DNA of 64,000 nt from Clostridiales bacterium FE2011. GTDB lineage: Bacteria; Bacillota; Clostridia; Christensenellales; Aristaeellaceae. Positions 8,729 through 18,427 of this stretch are shown here, piece after piece (position 1 is the stretch's first letter; every line of letters begins with the position of its first letter). The notes beneath the pieces were generated by a model. It made no database searches. It was not told where the DNA came from and saw only the letters and a program-made list of their open reading frames with translations. Location of the stretch: NCBI GenBank assembly GCA_017569305.1, contig CP069418.1:124001-188000 (forward strand), given 5' to 3'. A program made the position numbers and the translations under genes.

Positions 8729-9241
8729 TTATTCCGTCTCAGCGTTCCTTCTGTTTATACGCCTGATCAGAAGGGCTGCGATCAGCACGCCCAGCAGCAC
8801 TCCGCTTCCGTCCACAATAACGTCCGACCACTGCCCGCTTCTGCCTTCTATCAGAAGCTGATGAAATTCATCTGTACAGGCATAGATCGTTCCACCGCAG
8901 AAACCGGCAATTGTCAGACTGCGGGATTTTCTGACCTTCCGTCCGAACCAGCTTTCCAGGCAGAGCCGAAGCATCAGCCCCAGCACCATGTATTCTGTAA
9001 AGTGTGCGCATTTACGCACGATATGCTGCATGTCATCATACAAAAGCTTCTGCCTGGATTCTTCAAGCTGTTCATATTCCGGATGAATAATCGACAAAAC
9101 CCTTCTCGAAATCAGACCGCTTGTCCTGTCTGAGTGTTCGGCGTCCTCCGTTGAAAAAGCAAATATCATGACCATTACAGCAGCTGTCAGAAGCGTTGTC
9201 AGTATCCTGACCCAGCTTCTCTGCCATCCGGTTTCCGTCAT
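8729..9241 (-). CDS. VanZ-like family membrane protein
   Basis: 170 residues with four predicted membrane helices. The VanZ-like core is visible: FAFSTEDAEHSDRTSGLISR after helix 1, HIVRKCAHFTEYMVLGLML before helix 2, and TDEFHQLLIEGRSGQWSDV before the last helices. VanZ itself gives low teicoplanin resistance, but most stand-alone relatives in Clostridia have no known role; no other van genes are here, so a resistance function is not claimed. It is the first gene of its operon, directly behind a good promoter. Expression is likely constitutive. Confidence 0.88.
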   Translation of the reverse strand: MTETGWQRSWVRILTTLLTAAVMVMIFAFSTEDAEHSDRTSGLISRRVLSIIHPEYEQLEESRQKLLYDDMQHIVRKCAHFTEYMVLGLMLRLCLESWFGRKVRKSRSLTIAGFCGGTIYACTDEFHQLLIEGRSGQWSDVIVDGSGVLLGVLIAALLIRRINRRNAETE

Positions 9242-9271
9242 TCCATGACCATCCTTTCGTTACAATTTTAC

Positions 9272-9300
9272 ATTGTACAGATCCCATTCCGCTCCGTCAA
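9272..9300 (-). promoter_or_regulatory. sigma-A promoter of the vanZ-like operon
   Basis: Minus-strand TTGACG (9295-9300), 17-base spacer, TACAAT (9272-9277), located about 30 bases before the VanZ-like start codon. Confidence 0.7.
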
Positions 9301-9302
9301 GC

Positions 9303-9335
9303 AAAGAAAAGAAGCGGGTATTGTGTACCCGCTTC
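9303..9335 (-). terminator. intrinsic terminator of the heat-shock operon
   Basis: Perfect stem GAAGCGGGTA / TACCCGCTTC (9311-9320 with 9326-9335), five-base loop, then TTTTCTTTGC on the minus strand. It is 22 bases after the dnaJ stop. Confidence 0.85.
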
Positions 9336-9357
9336 TTTCCTTTCAGGCTGTATCCTG

Positions 9358-10476
9358 TCACTGGAAGAGTTCTTTCACTCTGTCCATAAAGCTCTTTCGG
9401 TTTTCATACTCCCGGTCGCCTGTGGTTGCGTCAAACTCACGCAGCAGATCCTTCTGCTTGTTCGTCAGCCTTCTCGGAATCTCCACTTTGACGCGCAGTA
9501 TCAGATCGCCCTTTCCGCTGCCTCTCAGCTGCTGGATACCCGCTCCCTTGATCCTGAATTCTGTGCCGGGCTGTGTTCCCTCAGGGATACGGTATTTCAC
9601 AGGGCCGTTCAGGGTCGGAACCTGTACGTCTCCGCCCAGCGCCGCTGTAGCGAAGCTGATGGGGAAATCGAGCAGCAGATTGTATCCGTCCCGCTTGAAC
9701 AGATTGTGCGGCTTGACATTCACCACAATATACAGGTCGCCGTTCGGGCCTCCCCTCATACCGGGTTCACCCTGGGCATTCATAATAATTGTCTGCCCAT
9801 GATCAATGCCGGCGGGAACCTTTACAGTCACGGTTCTCTTTTTCCTGACCCGTCCGGTTCCGCCGCAGGAAGAGCACTTTTCCTTGATCATCTTGCCGCT
9901 TCCGCCGCAGGTGGGGCATGTCCTGACCGTCGTCATCCAGCCTCCGCTCTGACGGATCTGGCCTGTTCCTTTACAGGTGGTACAGGTTACAGGGCTTGTG
10001 CCGGGTTTTGCTCCGCTGCCTTTACAGGTTGCGCACAGCTCATTCCGGAAGATTTCAAAGCTCTTCTCGCAGCCTTTGGCCGCTTCTTCAAAAGTGATGC
10101 GCAGCTCATACCGCAGGTCGTTCCCCTGTACCGGCCCCTGGTTCCGGGAGCTTCTGCCCATACCGCCGTTAAACAGCTGGTCAAAAATATCTCCCATGCC
10201 GAAATCAAATCCGCCGGCAAAAGGATTGCCCCCGCCGCCCATTCCGGCCATCGGGTCTTCAAATCCGTACTGATCATACCGGGCCCGTTTCTGCGGATCA
10301 CTCAGAACCTCATTGGCTTCATTCAGTTCTTTGAACCGTTCCACAGCTTCCTTGTCATCCGGATGCAGATCCGGATGGCATTCTTTGGCTTTTTTCCGAT
10401 AAGCTTTTTTAATCTCGTCGTCTGTCGCGTTCTTTCCGACGCCGAGCACCTCATAGTAATCCCGCTTATTCGCCAT
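9358..10476 (-). CDS. dnaJ: co-chaperone DnaJ
   Basis: 372 residues, type I (class A) Hsp40. Order of domains: J domain with the HPD tripeptide (KECHPDLHPDD), Gly/Phe/Met-rich linker (GGGGNPFAGGFDFGMGD), four zinc-finger repeats (CATCKGSG, CTTCKGTG, CPTCGGSG, CSSCGGTG) and the two beta-sandwich substrate-binding domains. It stimulates the ATPase of DnaK and delivers unfolded clients. The gene is the last of hrcA-grpE-dnaK-dnaJ and ends at an intrinsic terminator. An intercistronic hairpin separates it from dnaK, which may lower its expression relative to dnaK. Confidence 0.98.
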   Translation of the reverse strand: MANKRDYYEVLGVGKNATDDEIKKAYRKKAKECHPDLHPDDKEAVERFKELNEANEVLSDPQKRARYDQYGFEDPMAGMGGGGNPFAGGFDFGMGDIFDQLFNGGMGRSSRNQGPVQGNDLRYELRITFEEAAKGCEKSFEIFRNELCATCKGSGAKPGTSPVTCTTCKGTGQIRQSGGWMTTVRTCPTCGGSGKMIKEKCSSCGGTGRVRKKRTVTVKVPAGIDHGQTIIMNAQGEPGMRGGPNGDLYIVVNVKPHNLFKRDGYNLLLDFPISFATAALGGDVQVPTLNGPVKYRIPEGTQPGTEFRIKGAGIQQLRGSGKGDLILRVKVEIPRRLTNKQKDLLREFDATTGDREYENRKSFMDRVKELFQ

Positions 10477-10502
10477 AAAGCCATCTCACCTTCTTCCTCA
10501 AA

Positions 10503-10535
10503 GCAAGCCCACCCTCTTATCGGGGGCGGGCTTGC
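10503..10535 (-). terminator. intercistronic hairpin between dnaK and dnaJ
   Basis: Twelve-base arms with one mismatch (10503-10514 with 10524-10535) and a short loop. The sequence after it on the minus strand is only weakly U-rich (TTTGAGG), so it may act as a partial terminator or as an RNA-stability element. Confidence 0.5.
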
Positions 10536-10566
10536 CTGCCGGATATCTTATTCCTTAAACCGGTTA

Positions 10567-12453
<1,887 letters not shown>

Positions 12454-13026
12454 TTATTCAGGCACAACTTTTACCATGGCATGTCTGAGAACCTTGTCTC
12501 CGATCATGTATCCTTTCTGCAGCACCTGGCACACGGTTCCGGGTTCACCTTCGTCCTCTGTACCCTGCAGAATGGCGTTTTCCAGATTCGGATCAAATTT
12601 TTCTCCCAGTCTGTTAATGGGCTTGACTTCCATCTTTCCGTAGGCATCCGTCATCTGTTTCAGCACCATTTCGACGCCGTTCTTCAGCGCTTCATCAGTG
12701 CTTCCGACCGCCGCATCTACAGCCCGTTCAAGATTGTCAAGCACCGGCAGCATCATGGCGGCTACGTCTTTCCTGCCGTCTGCATAGGCGTCAGCCCTGA
12801 CACTTTCATTCCTGCGGCGGAAGTTTTCAAAATCCGCCTGCACCCGCTGGGCAAGCGCCAGGTACTCAGCCGCTTTGGCATTGGCCTCATCCAGCGCCTG
12901 TTTAACCGGATCCTGAACCTCTTCAGCGGCCGCCTCTTTCGGTTCGGTTTCCTTTTCTTCTTCCGCTGGAACCTCGTTCTTCATTTCTTCCGGTGTCTCG
13001 TTGATTTCGTTCTTCTTCCTGCTCAT
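12454..13026 (-). CDS. grpE: nucleotide exchange factor GrpE
   Basis: 190 residues from the ATG at 13024-13026. The N-terminus is acidic and low-complexity, followed by a long coiled coil (residues 40-90, YLALAQRVQADFENFRRRN) and the beta domain with FDPNLENAILQ and VCQVLQKGYMIGDKVLRHA, the family hallmark. It releases ADP from DnaK. An alternative ATG at 13041 would overlap the hrcA stop in an ATGA, but the downstream ATG has AAAGG at good spacing, so I prefer it; the two differ by five residues. It lies between hrcA and dnaK as in most Bacillota. Confidence 0.96.
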   Translation of the reverse strand: MSRKKNEINETPEEMKNEVPAEEEKETEPKEAAAEEVQDPVKQALDEANAKAAEYLALAQRVQADFENFRRRNESVRADAYADGRKDVAAMMLPVLDNLERAVDAAVGSTDEALKNGVEMVLKQMTDAYGKMEVKPINRLGEKFDPNLENAILQGTEDEGEPGTVCQVLQKGYMIGDKVLRHAMVKVVPE

Positions 13027-13037
13027 ATTTGCGCCTT

Positions 13038-14090
13038 TCATTCCTGATTCCGGGAAGGATTGTTTTCATCCTCGCCGTTAAACATATCCGTCAGCTGATG
13101 TCCCATCATGTTCAGGATGGAAATCACCCGTGAATATCTCATTCTTGTCGGCCCGATTACGCCGATGGTTCCCTGCTGTCCTCCCCGGGTTGAATAAGTA
13201 GCCGTAATGATGGAACAGTCTGCCATTTCCGGCACACCTGTTTCAGGACCGATCCGGACTGTAAAGGCCAGTTCTCCGTTCCCGCGGACAATTTCCGCCA
13301 GCTTGTCTCTTGTTTCCATCAGGCTGAGAAAACTTCTTGCCTTGTCCACATCGCTGTATTCGGGATAACTCAGCATGTTGCTGGTGCCGCCCACAGCCAC
13401 ATGAGGGCTTCTGGAGGCTTGCTGACCTTCCGTGAAATACCCATACAGTCCGCGGAGCACTTCGTCATTTCCTTCCATGCGGCGGATCAGTTCCGGCAGA
13501 ACACTGCAGGCGTCACTGAGCTTACAGCCTTTCAACTCATTGGTCAGCGTTCTCGAAATGGCATACAGCGTGTCACCGTCCATTTCGGGACTGATGCGGA
13601 TCACGCTGTCCCGTATAACACCCTGATCTGTGACAATCACCACAAGGGCGCTTCCGATGGAAACCGGCACCAGCTGGATTGTCTGCAGCCTGGGTTCAAG
13701 TCCGTTCGGGGAAAGAACCACTGCCGTATACTGCGTCAGGCTGGACAGCACGCGGGCCGCATGGTCTATGACGTCTTCCATCTGGTGAATCCGTCCGGAG
13801 AAATGACCCAGAACGCTCTCTGCGCTGTCATCCGGGATTACTCCCGACTGCAGCAGGGAATCCACATAAAGCCTGTATGCCTTGGCGGAAGGAACCCGGC
13901 CGGCAGACACATGCGGCTGATCAAGAAATCCCAGCTCCTCCAGGTCACTCATCTCATTCCTGATCGTGGCGGAAGACAATCCGGTTTCGTACTTTTTGCT
14001 GATTGTCCGCGATCCGACCGGAATGCCGGTCAGAATATAGTCGTCAATGATCGCGCGTAAAATCCGTCTTTTGCGATCGTCCATCTGCAT
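13038..14090 (-). CDS. hrcA: heat-inducible transcription repressor HrcA
   Basis: About 350 residues. The N-terminal winged helix reads KRRILRAIIDDYILTGIPVGSRTISK, then SSATIRNEMSDLEELGFLDQPH with the DNA-contacting helix, followed by the GAF-like dimerisation domain and a conserved C-terminal GVIGPTRMRYSRVIS. HrcA binds CIRCE operators and needs GroEL to fold, so heat titrates it off (family knowledge). The start chosen is the ATG at 14088-14090 with AGGAG eight bases upstream; an upstream in-frame start would fall inside the CIRCE operator and is rejected. First gene of the operon it represses. Confidence 0.97.
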   Translation of the reverse strand: MQMDDRKRRILRAIIDDYILTGIPVGSRTISKKYETGLSSATIRNEMSDLEELGFLDQPHVSAGRVPSAKAYRLYVDSLLQSGVIPDDSAESVLGHFSGRIHQMEDVIDHAARVLSSLTQYTAVVLSPNGLEPRLQTIQLVPVSIGSALVVIVTDQGVIRDSVIRISPEMDGDTLYAISRTLTNELKGCKLSDACSVLPELIRRMEGNDEVLRGLYGYFTEGQQASRSPHVAVGGTSNMLSYPEYSDVDKARSFLSLMETRDKLAEIVRGNGELAFTVRIGPETGVPEMADCSIITATYSTRGGQQGTIGVIGPTRMRYSRVISILNMMGHQLTDMFNGEDENNPSRNQE

Positions 14091-14115
14091 CTGACCGTCT
14101 CCTTTCCTGTGGTTG

Positions 14116-14142
14116 TTAGCACTCACCTCTTTCGAGTGCTAA
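14116..14142. promoter_or_regulatory. CIRCE operator (HrcA binding site)
   Basis: Exact TTAGCACTC, nine bases, GAGTGCTAA: the canonical CIRCE inverted repeat. It lies just downstream of the -10 box and about 25 bases before the hrcA start codon, so bound HrcA would block initiation. Confidence 0.99.
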
Positions 14143-14152
14143 CCACAGGCAT

Positions 14153-14181
14153 AATGTATCACCAAGCCTTTTCTTTGTCAA
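14153..14181 (-). promoter_or_regulatory. sigma-A promoter of the hrcA-grpE-dnaK-dnaJ operon
   Basis: Minus-strand TTGACA (14176-14181), 17-base spacer, TACATT (14153-14158), placed directly upstream of the CIRCE operator. Confidence 0.85.
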
Positions 14182-14242
14182 TACTTTCAAGGCCTGTTTT
14201 CAGTGAATTCTTTGTGTGGAAATGTGAACGGACTGTGAATAA

Positions 14243-14848
14243 TCACAGCCCGTTTGTCTGATAAATCCGGCTCCCCAGTTCCGGGGATACATACATGATG
14301 GCAAAGGCTTCCGGTGAATAGTTGTAGAGATAGATTGTTGTACCGTCTGTCGTCATCCATCCCTCGGCGTCTGTAATCAGTTCAGTCTTATACCGGTTTG
14401 GATTGATTGCATCCATCAGCGCTTTGATTTTCAACGGTTCAGCCGGTGCTTTTTCACCATACAGGGAGCAGAGTGCTCCGGATAAATAACTGAAATCATC
14501 CGTGTCCTTCTGCCGTGCAAACTCATATGAAATCATCAGAAGCCGGTTGTCTCTGAACATAAAGACCAGATCTGCCGTAAACCGGCTGACTGAAACCTTG
14601 CCGTCCGTCAGCATGATGGACCAGTTCTGCATGCTGCGTTCCGTCATCTGTTCAACTTCCAGTGCCTTTACCTGCTGCTGATTCATTCCCCAGCGGATTC
14701 CGTCCCTGAACCGGAAAGCATCAGGCGCCGGCGTTGCGGTCGGCATACTGAACCAGTCCCGGATATCGGAAACCGTCTCAGCGCCGGCAATTCCGGTCAG
14801 TGCAATGAGCATAAGAACCGTCAGAATGACTGCCGCTGTTCTTCTCAT
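14243..14848 (-). CDS. exported protein of unknown function
   Basis: 201 residues from the ATG at 14846-14848, which has AAAGGAG at good spacing; a much longer upstream reading frame is not supported because it runs through the preceding gene. A signal peptide MRRTAAVILTVLMLIALTG ends at GAET. The mature part begins with a short Thr/Pro linker and a motif RWGMNQQQVKALE that resembles the WGMS-x-E-x-V starts seen in exported beta-strand domains, then a folded region with VSRFTADLVFMFRDNRL and a C-terminal YLYNYSPEAFAIMYVSPE. No family was recognised. It follows the PlsC-like gene by 28 bases and is the last gene of the envelope operon. A stem-loop with a poor U-tract spans its stop codon (14227-14254). 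Confidence 0.75.
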   Translation of the reverse strand: MRRTAAVILTVLMLIALTGIAGAETVSDIRDWFSMPTATPAPDAFRFRDGIRWGMNQQQVKALEVEQMTERSMQNWSIMLTDGKVSVSRFTADLVFMFRDNRLLMISYEFARQKDTDDFSYLSGALCSLYGEKAPAEPLKIKALMDAINPNRYKTELITDAEGWMTTDGTTIYLYNYSPEAFAIMYVSPELGSRIYQTNGL

Positions 14849-14876
14849 CGGATGCTCTCCTTTCAATAACTTCTGT

Positions 14877-15620
14877 TTATGCTTCCGGCACGTTTTCTCC
14901 CGCCAGCTGCAGCAGCTGATTCCTGGCTTCCCGCAGGATTCGTTCCTGTTCTGCGGCGTACCCGTTTTCAGGTTCGTAGACGATTTCGTTCCCGAAGGTA
15001 AACGTACGTTTTTCCCTGTTGGCAAAAACCGGCATGATGCGCAGCTTTTTACCGGATCGTTTCCACCAGGCTTCCGCAAGCATCAGGAATCCGGGAGACA
15101 ATTCACTGACGCTGCCCTTCACATACTTTCCGTCAGGATGTTCCGGAAAGATCATCAGGTTATCTCCGTTTTCCAGTGCTTCGACGCTTTTCCGGAGCGT
15201 CATCCTCAGCTTCATCGGAGAATCCCGGTATACCGGAATGGCATTCAGCCCGCACATGACGTTCACGCTGAGCCAGCCCATAAGCCTGGCCAGAAGCTTC
15301 CGGACGAAAACCGGCAGGAAAGTCTTCTTGCTGAAGGTATTCTCATACAGATAGGCCCTGACATCCCGGGATCTTCCCATCATATGGGAAATAACCCAGA
15401 ATCTGACAGGCACCGGAAAACACAGCGCGCTTGCGATCGGTCCGTATATCTCGGCATGGTTGCCGAGAAAAACCAGCGGGTTTTCACTGTCCTGCCTGAT
15501 ATGATCCAGATTGACCATCTTGTGTCTGTTGAAAGGCCTGAGAATACCGATAACGATTTTCGTAACCAGCTTTTCTTTCATCCCGGCCTTTTTCTGAATC
15601 AGGATATCCGTGCCGTCCAT
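14877..15620 (-). CDS. PlsC-like acyltransferase with altered active site
   Basis: 247 residues. The fold matches lysophosphatidate-type acyltransferases: LVFLGNHAEIYGPIASA corresponds to the acyl-CoA/acyl-ACP catalytic block and NLMIFPEHPDGKYVKG to the second block (FPEGTRS in most members), followed by KLRIMPVFANREKRTFTFG. The usual catalytic NHxxxxD is read here as NHAEIYG: the His is kept, but the Asp position is Gly. The FPEG Gly is His. It may therefore be inactive, act on an unusual acceptor, or use Glu two residues after the His. It lies 11 bases after a degenerate Lgt-like gene in a five-gene operon with a NAGPA-domain protein, which suggests an envelope lipid or glycolipid role (inference). 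Confidence 0.8.
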   Translation of the reverse strand: MDGTDILIQKKAGMKEKLVTKIVIGILRPFNRHKMVNLDHIRQDSENPLVFLGNHAEIYGPIASALCFPVPVRFWVISHMMGRSRDVRAYLYENTFSKKTFLPVFVRKLLARLMGWLSVNVMCGLNAIPVYRDSPMKLRMTLRKSVEALENGDNLMIFPEHPDGKYVKGSVSELSPGFLMLAEAWWKRSGKKLRIMPVFANREKRTFTFGNEIVYEPENGYAAEQERILREARNQLLQLAGENVPEA

Positions 15621-15631
15621 CTTCTACTCTC

Positions 15632-16588
15632 TCACTCAGCTATATTTTCTTCTCCGTTTGTTTTCAGGAGGATCATACCAAGTACAGCGGGAATGGCAAC
15701 AACAATAATCATTGCCACATAGATCAGCAGTTTGTTCCATGTAGTCCGGTCCAGGGCAAATTCCAGGCCGATCACAGCGCCTGTCATCAGCGGAAGGCTG
15801 ATCAGTGAGGCAACAGAAAGAGCAGACTTCGGTCTTTTCCCTCTGATCACAGCCAGCACAACCCCCAGTGCGAGCATCAATGCAGCCGCAATCTGCTGCA
15901 GTCCTACAAATGAAACGCTCAGGAACCGGTCATACCGCAGGCTCTCTGTGATGATGGAAGCCGCTCCGAAAAGAAGCAGGAAAGCATTTGCAAGGTTACC
16001 CGCCTTTTCTTTGCGGGACATCCGCAGCGCCAGGACAATGAACAGGACAACCGCCGCGGCTGCTGCCACATAGTACGTGGCCAGGCAGGGTTCATCTCCG
16101 CCCACGGCCAGGAAACTGCCATTCAGGAAAGTACTGTCCAGCGGACGGCTGATGTCAAAATCCTCAATGCGGCTTTCACCGATCCGCTCCGCGGCAATAA
16201 ACGGCAGGATGGAAAGGCTGACCGCATCCAGTACTTTGCCGGTGTTCTCTTTTGTGATCCGTGCGCTGATATATCCGCCCACCAGCACGCCGCCGATCAG
16301 CCCGAACATGCTCCAGCCCCCGCCGCTTACCTGCGGCCAGAAGAACAGGGGCGTCATATGACCCAGTTCCTTGTTCAGCAGGCAGAAGGAGACCCTGGAG
16401 CAGATCACTCCGCAGAGAATGGAAAGAACGGCCGTCAGCAGGGATGTTCCCTTTTTGAATGACAGGCCGCGCCCGGTAACGCACAGGCAGATAACGGCAA
16501 ACAATACGCCAAGGGCAACATAGGCTCCGAAAGCATACATCCTTATGCCCAGCACTTCAATGATTACGGCTTCTTCAATCAGATTCAT
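15632..16588 (-). CDS. divergent Lgt-like polytopic membrane protein
   Basis: About 318 residues with seven or more hydrophobic helices. The order of segments resembles prolipoprotein diacylglyceryl transferase (Lgt): an N-terminal helix after VLGIRMYAFGAYVALGV, a SMFGLIGGVLVGGY segment where Lgt has its HGGLIG, an AERIGESRIED block where Lgt has GRIGNFIN, and GAASIITESLRYD near the C-terminus where Lgt has YGxxRFxxEFLRxD. The key His of HGG and the Asn of GRIGN are missing, while the Arg residues are kept. A normal Lgt is therefore not expected. The start at 16586-16588 is preferred over an ATG at 16624 that lies inside a stem-loop. It sits between NAGPA and PlsC-like genes. Confidence 0.65.
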   Translation of the reverse strand: MNLIEEAVIIEVLGIRMYAFGAYVALGVLFAVICLCVTGRGLSFKKGTSLLTAVLSILCGVICSRVSFCLLNKELGHMTPLFFWPQVSGGGWSMFGLIGGVLVGGYISARITKENTGKVLDAVSLSILPFIAAERIGESRIEDFDISRPLDSTFLNGSFLAVGGDEPCLATYYVAAAAAVVLFIVLALRMSRKEKAGNLANAFLLLFGAASIITESLRYDRFLSVSFVGLQQIAAALMLALGVVLAVIRGKRPKSALSVASLISLPLMTGAVIGLEFALDRTTWNKLLIYVAMIIVVAIPAVLGMILLKTNGEENIAE

Positions 16589-16621
16589 TCCGTCAAAACC
16601 TCTCTGTTCTGAATACGGAAA

Positions 16622-16653
16622 CATACTTCCCGGCCCGCAAACCGGAAAGTATG
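16622..16653 (-). other. intercistronic stem-loop
   Basis: CATACTTcCCGG pairs with CCGGaAAGTATG (16622-16633 with 16642-16653) around an eight-base loop, between the NAGPA-domain gene and the Lgt-like gene. The following sequence on the minus strand has only a short T-run (TTTCCG), so processing or partial attenuation is more likely than full termination. Confidence 0.5.
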
Positions 16654-16669
16654 CTGAATTTTCATTCCG

Positions 16670-17731
16670 TTATGGTTGCATTGTCGCAAAATAAATGATA
16701 TCGCTCAGGGTCCGGTCATCAGCGCCGGGCTGTCCTTTGATCACCTGATCGCCAAAAACCATTTCCGCGCTGTTTCCGCCGTCCAGGTTGAACGCCTGCA
16801 CGCAGCCCAGGTTGTACATGAATTCGGCCAGCTTTCTCTGGGAGAATCCGGTATTACCGGATCGGTCCTTGGGCTGGATAATGACCATCACATAGCTCAG
16901 CGGACCCATCTGTCCGATGGCAGTCCTGGGTTCACGCCCGTTGGGATTATATCCGTAGTTCTCATCCAATTCCAGCAGGACGCCGTCTTTTACCAGGGCC
17001 GGGCCGAAGGTGAAAGCATTGATAATAGACCGGCCTTCCTTCTTCAGTTGATCAGGCAAATCCTTGATTCCCTGGGACTTTATAAATAAACGGAAATTAC
17101 CCAGGTCGTCAATCACCAGAATGTCCTTGGTCTTGTTGGTCTTGCTGCGGATTGCTTTGGTCATACGGAATTCAAACGTGGTTTTCTGGGGATTATCCAC
17201 ATAGTTGTCCCCGTTGATCGCGATCACGGCATTGTAATACTTAGCCATCGCTTTCACTGTCTTCGTCCGTGTGGAGGATGTCTTTTCAGGATTGGCCACC
17301 CCTGTGCGCAGCTGGCAAGGATCCGCAATCTGAATATAGGCAACATACATTTTGGTGCCGTCGTCCATTTCCTGTTTTTCCATCTTTACGCGGATCGTCT
17401 CATCCTCATAGCTGTCTTCGGTATACAGGGCAGCGTCCGGGGCCGGAGGAACAGTAAAATCAAACGGGATCACCCATTCCGGATGCGCTTCAAAAGCGCC
17501 TTCAGCCGGTTTTTCCCCGTCCAGTTCCTCTTCCTCAACTTCCTCTTCCGGCAGATCTTCCGCCATGGCGCCGGGGAAAAACAGTTTGCCGAAATCAATT
17601 TCGTCTTCCCCGTCGTTCATCAGTTCCATTTTGACATCATTGAGCAGATTCGGGGAAGACACTGTAAAAGGAATGATCAGGATCATCGCTGCGCACAGCA
17701 GAATCAGCAGTATCCGTAAGGGCATTTTCAT
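16670..17731 (-). CDS. membrane-anchored phosphodiester glycosidase (NAGPA) domain protein
   Basis: 353 residues from the ATG at 17729-17731, one base after the DUF1292 stop. One N-terminal helix (LRILLILLCAAMILIIPF) anchors an extracytoplasmic domain. The second half is a NAGPA-type domain: AVIAINGDNYV, NAFTFGPALVKDGV, REPRTAIGQMG, and the C-terminal hallmark FNLDGGNSAEMVFGDQVI. The family removes N-acetylglucosamine from phosphodiester-linked sugars; bacterial members act on cell-wall glycopolymers. The acidic linker (residues 55-75) is rich in Glu and Asp. It is the second gene of an operon with Lgt-like and PlsC-like genes, which points to surface polymer or lipid processing (inference). 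Confidence 0.88.
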   Translation of the reverse strand: MKMPLRILLILLCAAMILIIPFTVSSPNLLNDVKMELMNDGEDEIDFGKLFFPGAMAEDLPEEEVEEEELDGEKPAEGAFEAHPEWVIPFDFTVPPAPDAALYTEDSYEDETIRVKMEKQEMDDGTKMYVAYIQIADPCQLRTGVANPEKTSSTRTKTVKAMAKYYNAVIAINGDNYVDNPQKTTFEFRMTKAIRSKTNKTKDILVIDDLGNFRLFIKSQGIKDLPDQLKKEGRSIINAFTFGPALVKDGVLLELDENYGYNPNGREPRTAIGQMGPLSYVMVIIQPKDRSGNTGFSQRKLAEFMYNLGCVQAFNLDGGNSAEMVFGDQVIKGQPGADDRTLSDIIYFATMQP

Positions 17732-17732
17732 C

Positions 17733-18047
17733 TTATTCTTCCTCTTCCCCATCTTCCGCCATTTTGGTGTTGAAAATCTCAACCAGTTTCTGGCCGAGGG
17801 TTTCGTCCTCAATCAGTTCGAAACTTTCTGTTTCCTCGCCGTCCTCATCCTGCTCTGCAACAATCTTGCAGATAATGCATTCCTGCTGTCCGTCTTCAGG
17901 TTCTTCATCGGACGCTTCCACCAGCAGGGCATATTCCTCTCCGTTGTAGAACATATAGTCGACTACGGTATAATTGTATTCGTTGCCGTCTTCATCTTCA
18001 AAGACGATGACGTCCTCTTCCATGTTGTTCATTTCATTGTCGCTCAT
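17733..18047 (-). CDS. DUF1292 family acidic protein
   Basis: 104 residues, very acidic, with the DUF1292 pattern VIVFEDEDGNEYNYTVVDYM followed by EYALLVEASDE and a C-terminal helix LGQKLVEIFNTKM. Members occur across Bacillota (YrzB in Bacillus), often near yrrK/mltG or alanyl-tRNA genes, and have no assigned function. Here it is the first gene of the envelope operon, directly behind a strong promoter. The next gene starts one base after its stop codon. Length is slightly above the usual 85-95 residues because of the acidic tail. Confidence 0.88.
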   Translation of the reverse strand: MSDNEMNNMEEDVIVFEDEDGNEYNYTVVDYMFYNGEEYALLVEASDEEPEDGQQECIICKIVAEQDEDGEETESFELIEDETLGQKLVEIFNTKMAEDGEEEE

Positions 18048-18103
18048 TTTGTAATTCCTGCCTTTCTTCAGTCTCAGTTTAGAATATGTCCAAACAGCTT
18101 TAC

Positions 18104-18132
18104 ATTATACCCGAACCCATTTTCTTTGACAA
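18104..18132 (-). promoter_or_regulatory. sigma-A promoter of the DUF1292-NAGPA-Lgt-like-PlsC-like operon
   Basis: Minus-strand TTGTCA (18127-18132), 17-base spacer, perfect TATAAT (18104-18109), about 50 bases upstream of the DUF1292 start codon. Confidence 0.85.
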
Positions 18133-18158
18133 GTTGACTTTCCCCTGTCCCGGCTTTA

Positions 18159-18377
18159 TCATTGGACAGGCAGGTTATCCTTCTGCTTCAGAGCATGCCG
18201 GGTTCCGTCCTGTTCCTGGATCACCAGGTTATCCAGCATGGCTTTCATGTTTTCCCGGTATTCTGCCAGGTATTCACGCCGGAGTTCTGCCTGTTCCGCC
18301 GTTTCCGCCTCGGTCAGTCCGACGGCCTTTTTCTTTCTGGCCAGTTCATTGATTCGTTCAATCTTTTTCTTCTCCAT
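18159..18377 (-). CDS. DUF896 (YnzC-like) small protein
   Basis: 72 residues from the ATG at 18375-18377 with AGAGGAAAG upstream. The sequence IERINELARKKKAVGLTEAE followed by QAELRREYLAEYRENMKAML is the two-helix DUF896 pattern, as in Bacillus YnzC. YnzC lies in the SOS-regulated yneA operon in Bacillus, but no LexA site is evident here. The C-terminal 20 residues (TRHALKQKDNLPVQ) are longer than the family core and look disordered. It is divergent from the GNAT gene and lies upstream of the DUF1292 promoter, so it forms its own small unit. Confidence 0.9.
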   Translation of the reverse strand: MEKKKIERINELARKKKAVGLTEAETAEQAELRREYLAEYRENMKAMLDNLVIQEQDGTRHALKQKDNLPVQ

Positions 18378-18427
18378 ATTCTTTCCTCTTGACGTTTCGT
18401 GATTATGATGCATTAAGGAGACGTTTT

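Noticed and set aside
8729..9241. Glycopeptide resistance gene vanZ
   Set aside because: Only the VanZ-like domain is present, with no vanA, vanH, vanX or regulator; such stand-alone proteins are common and not linked to resistance.
18144..18170. Hairpin CCTGTCC/GGACAGG as terminator of the DUF896 gene
   Set aside because: No T-tract follows on the minus strand and the right arm lies within the coding region.
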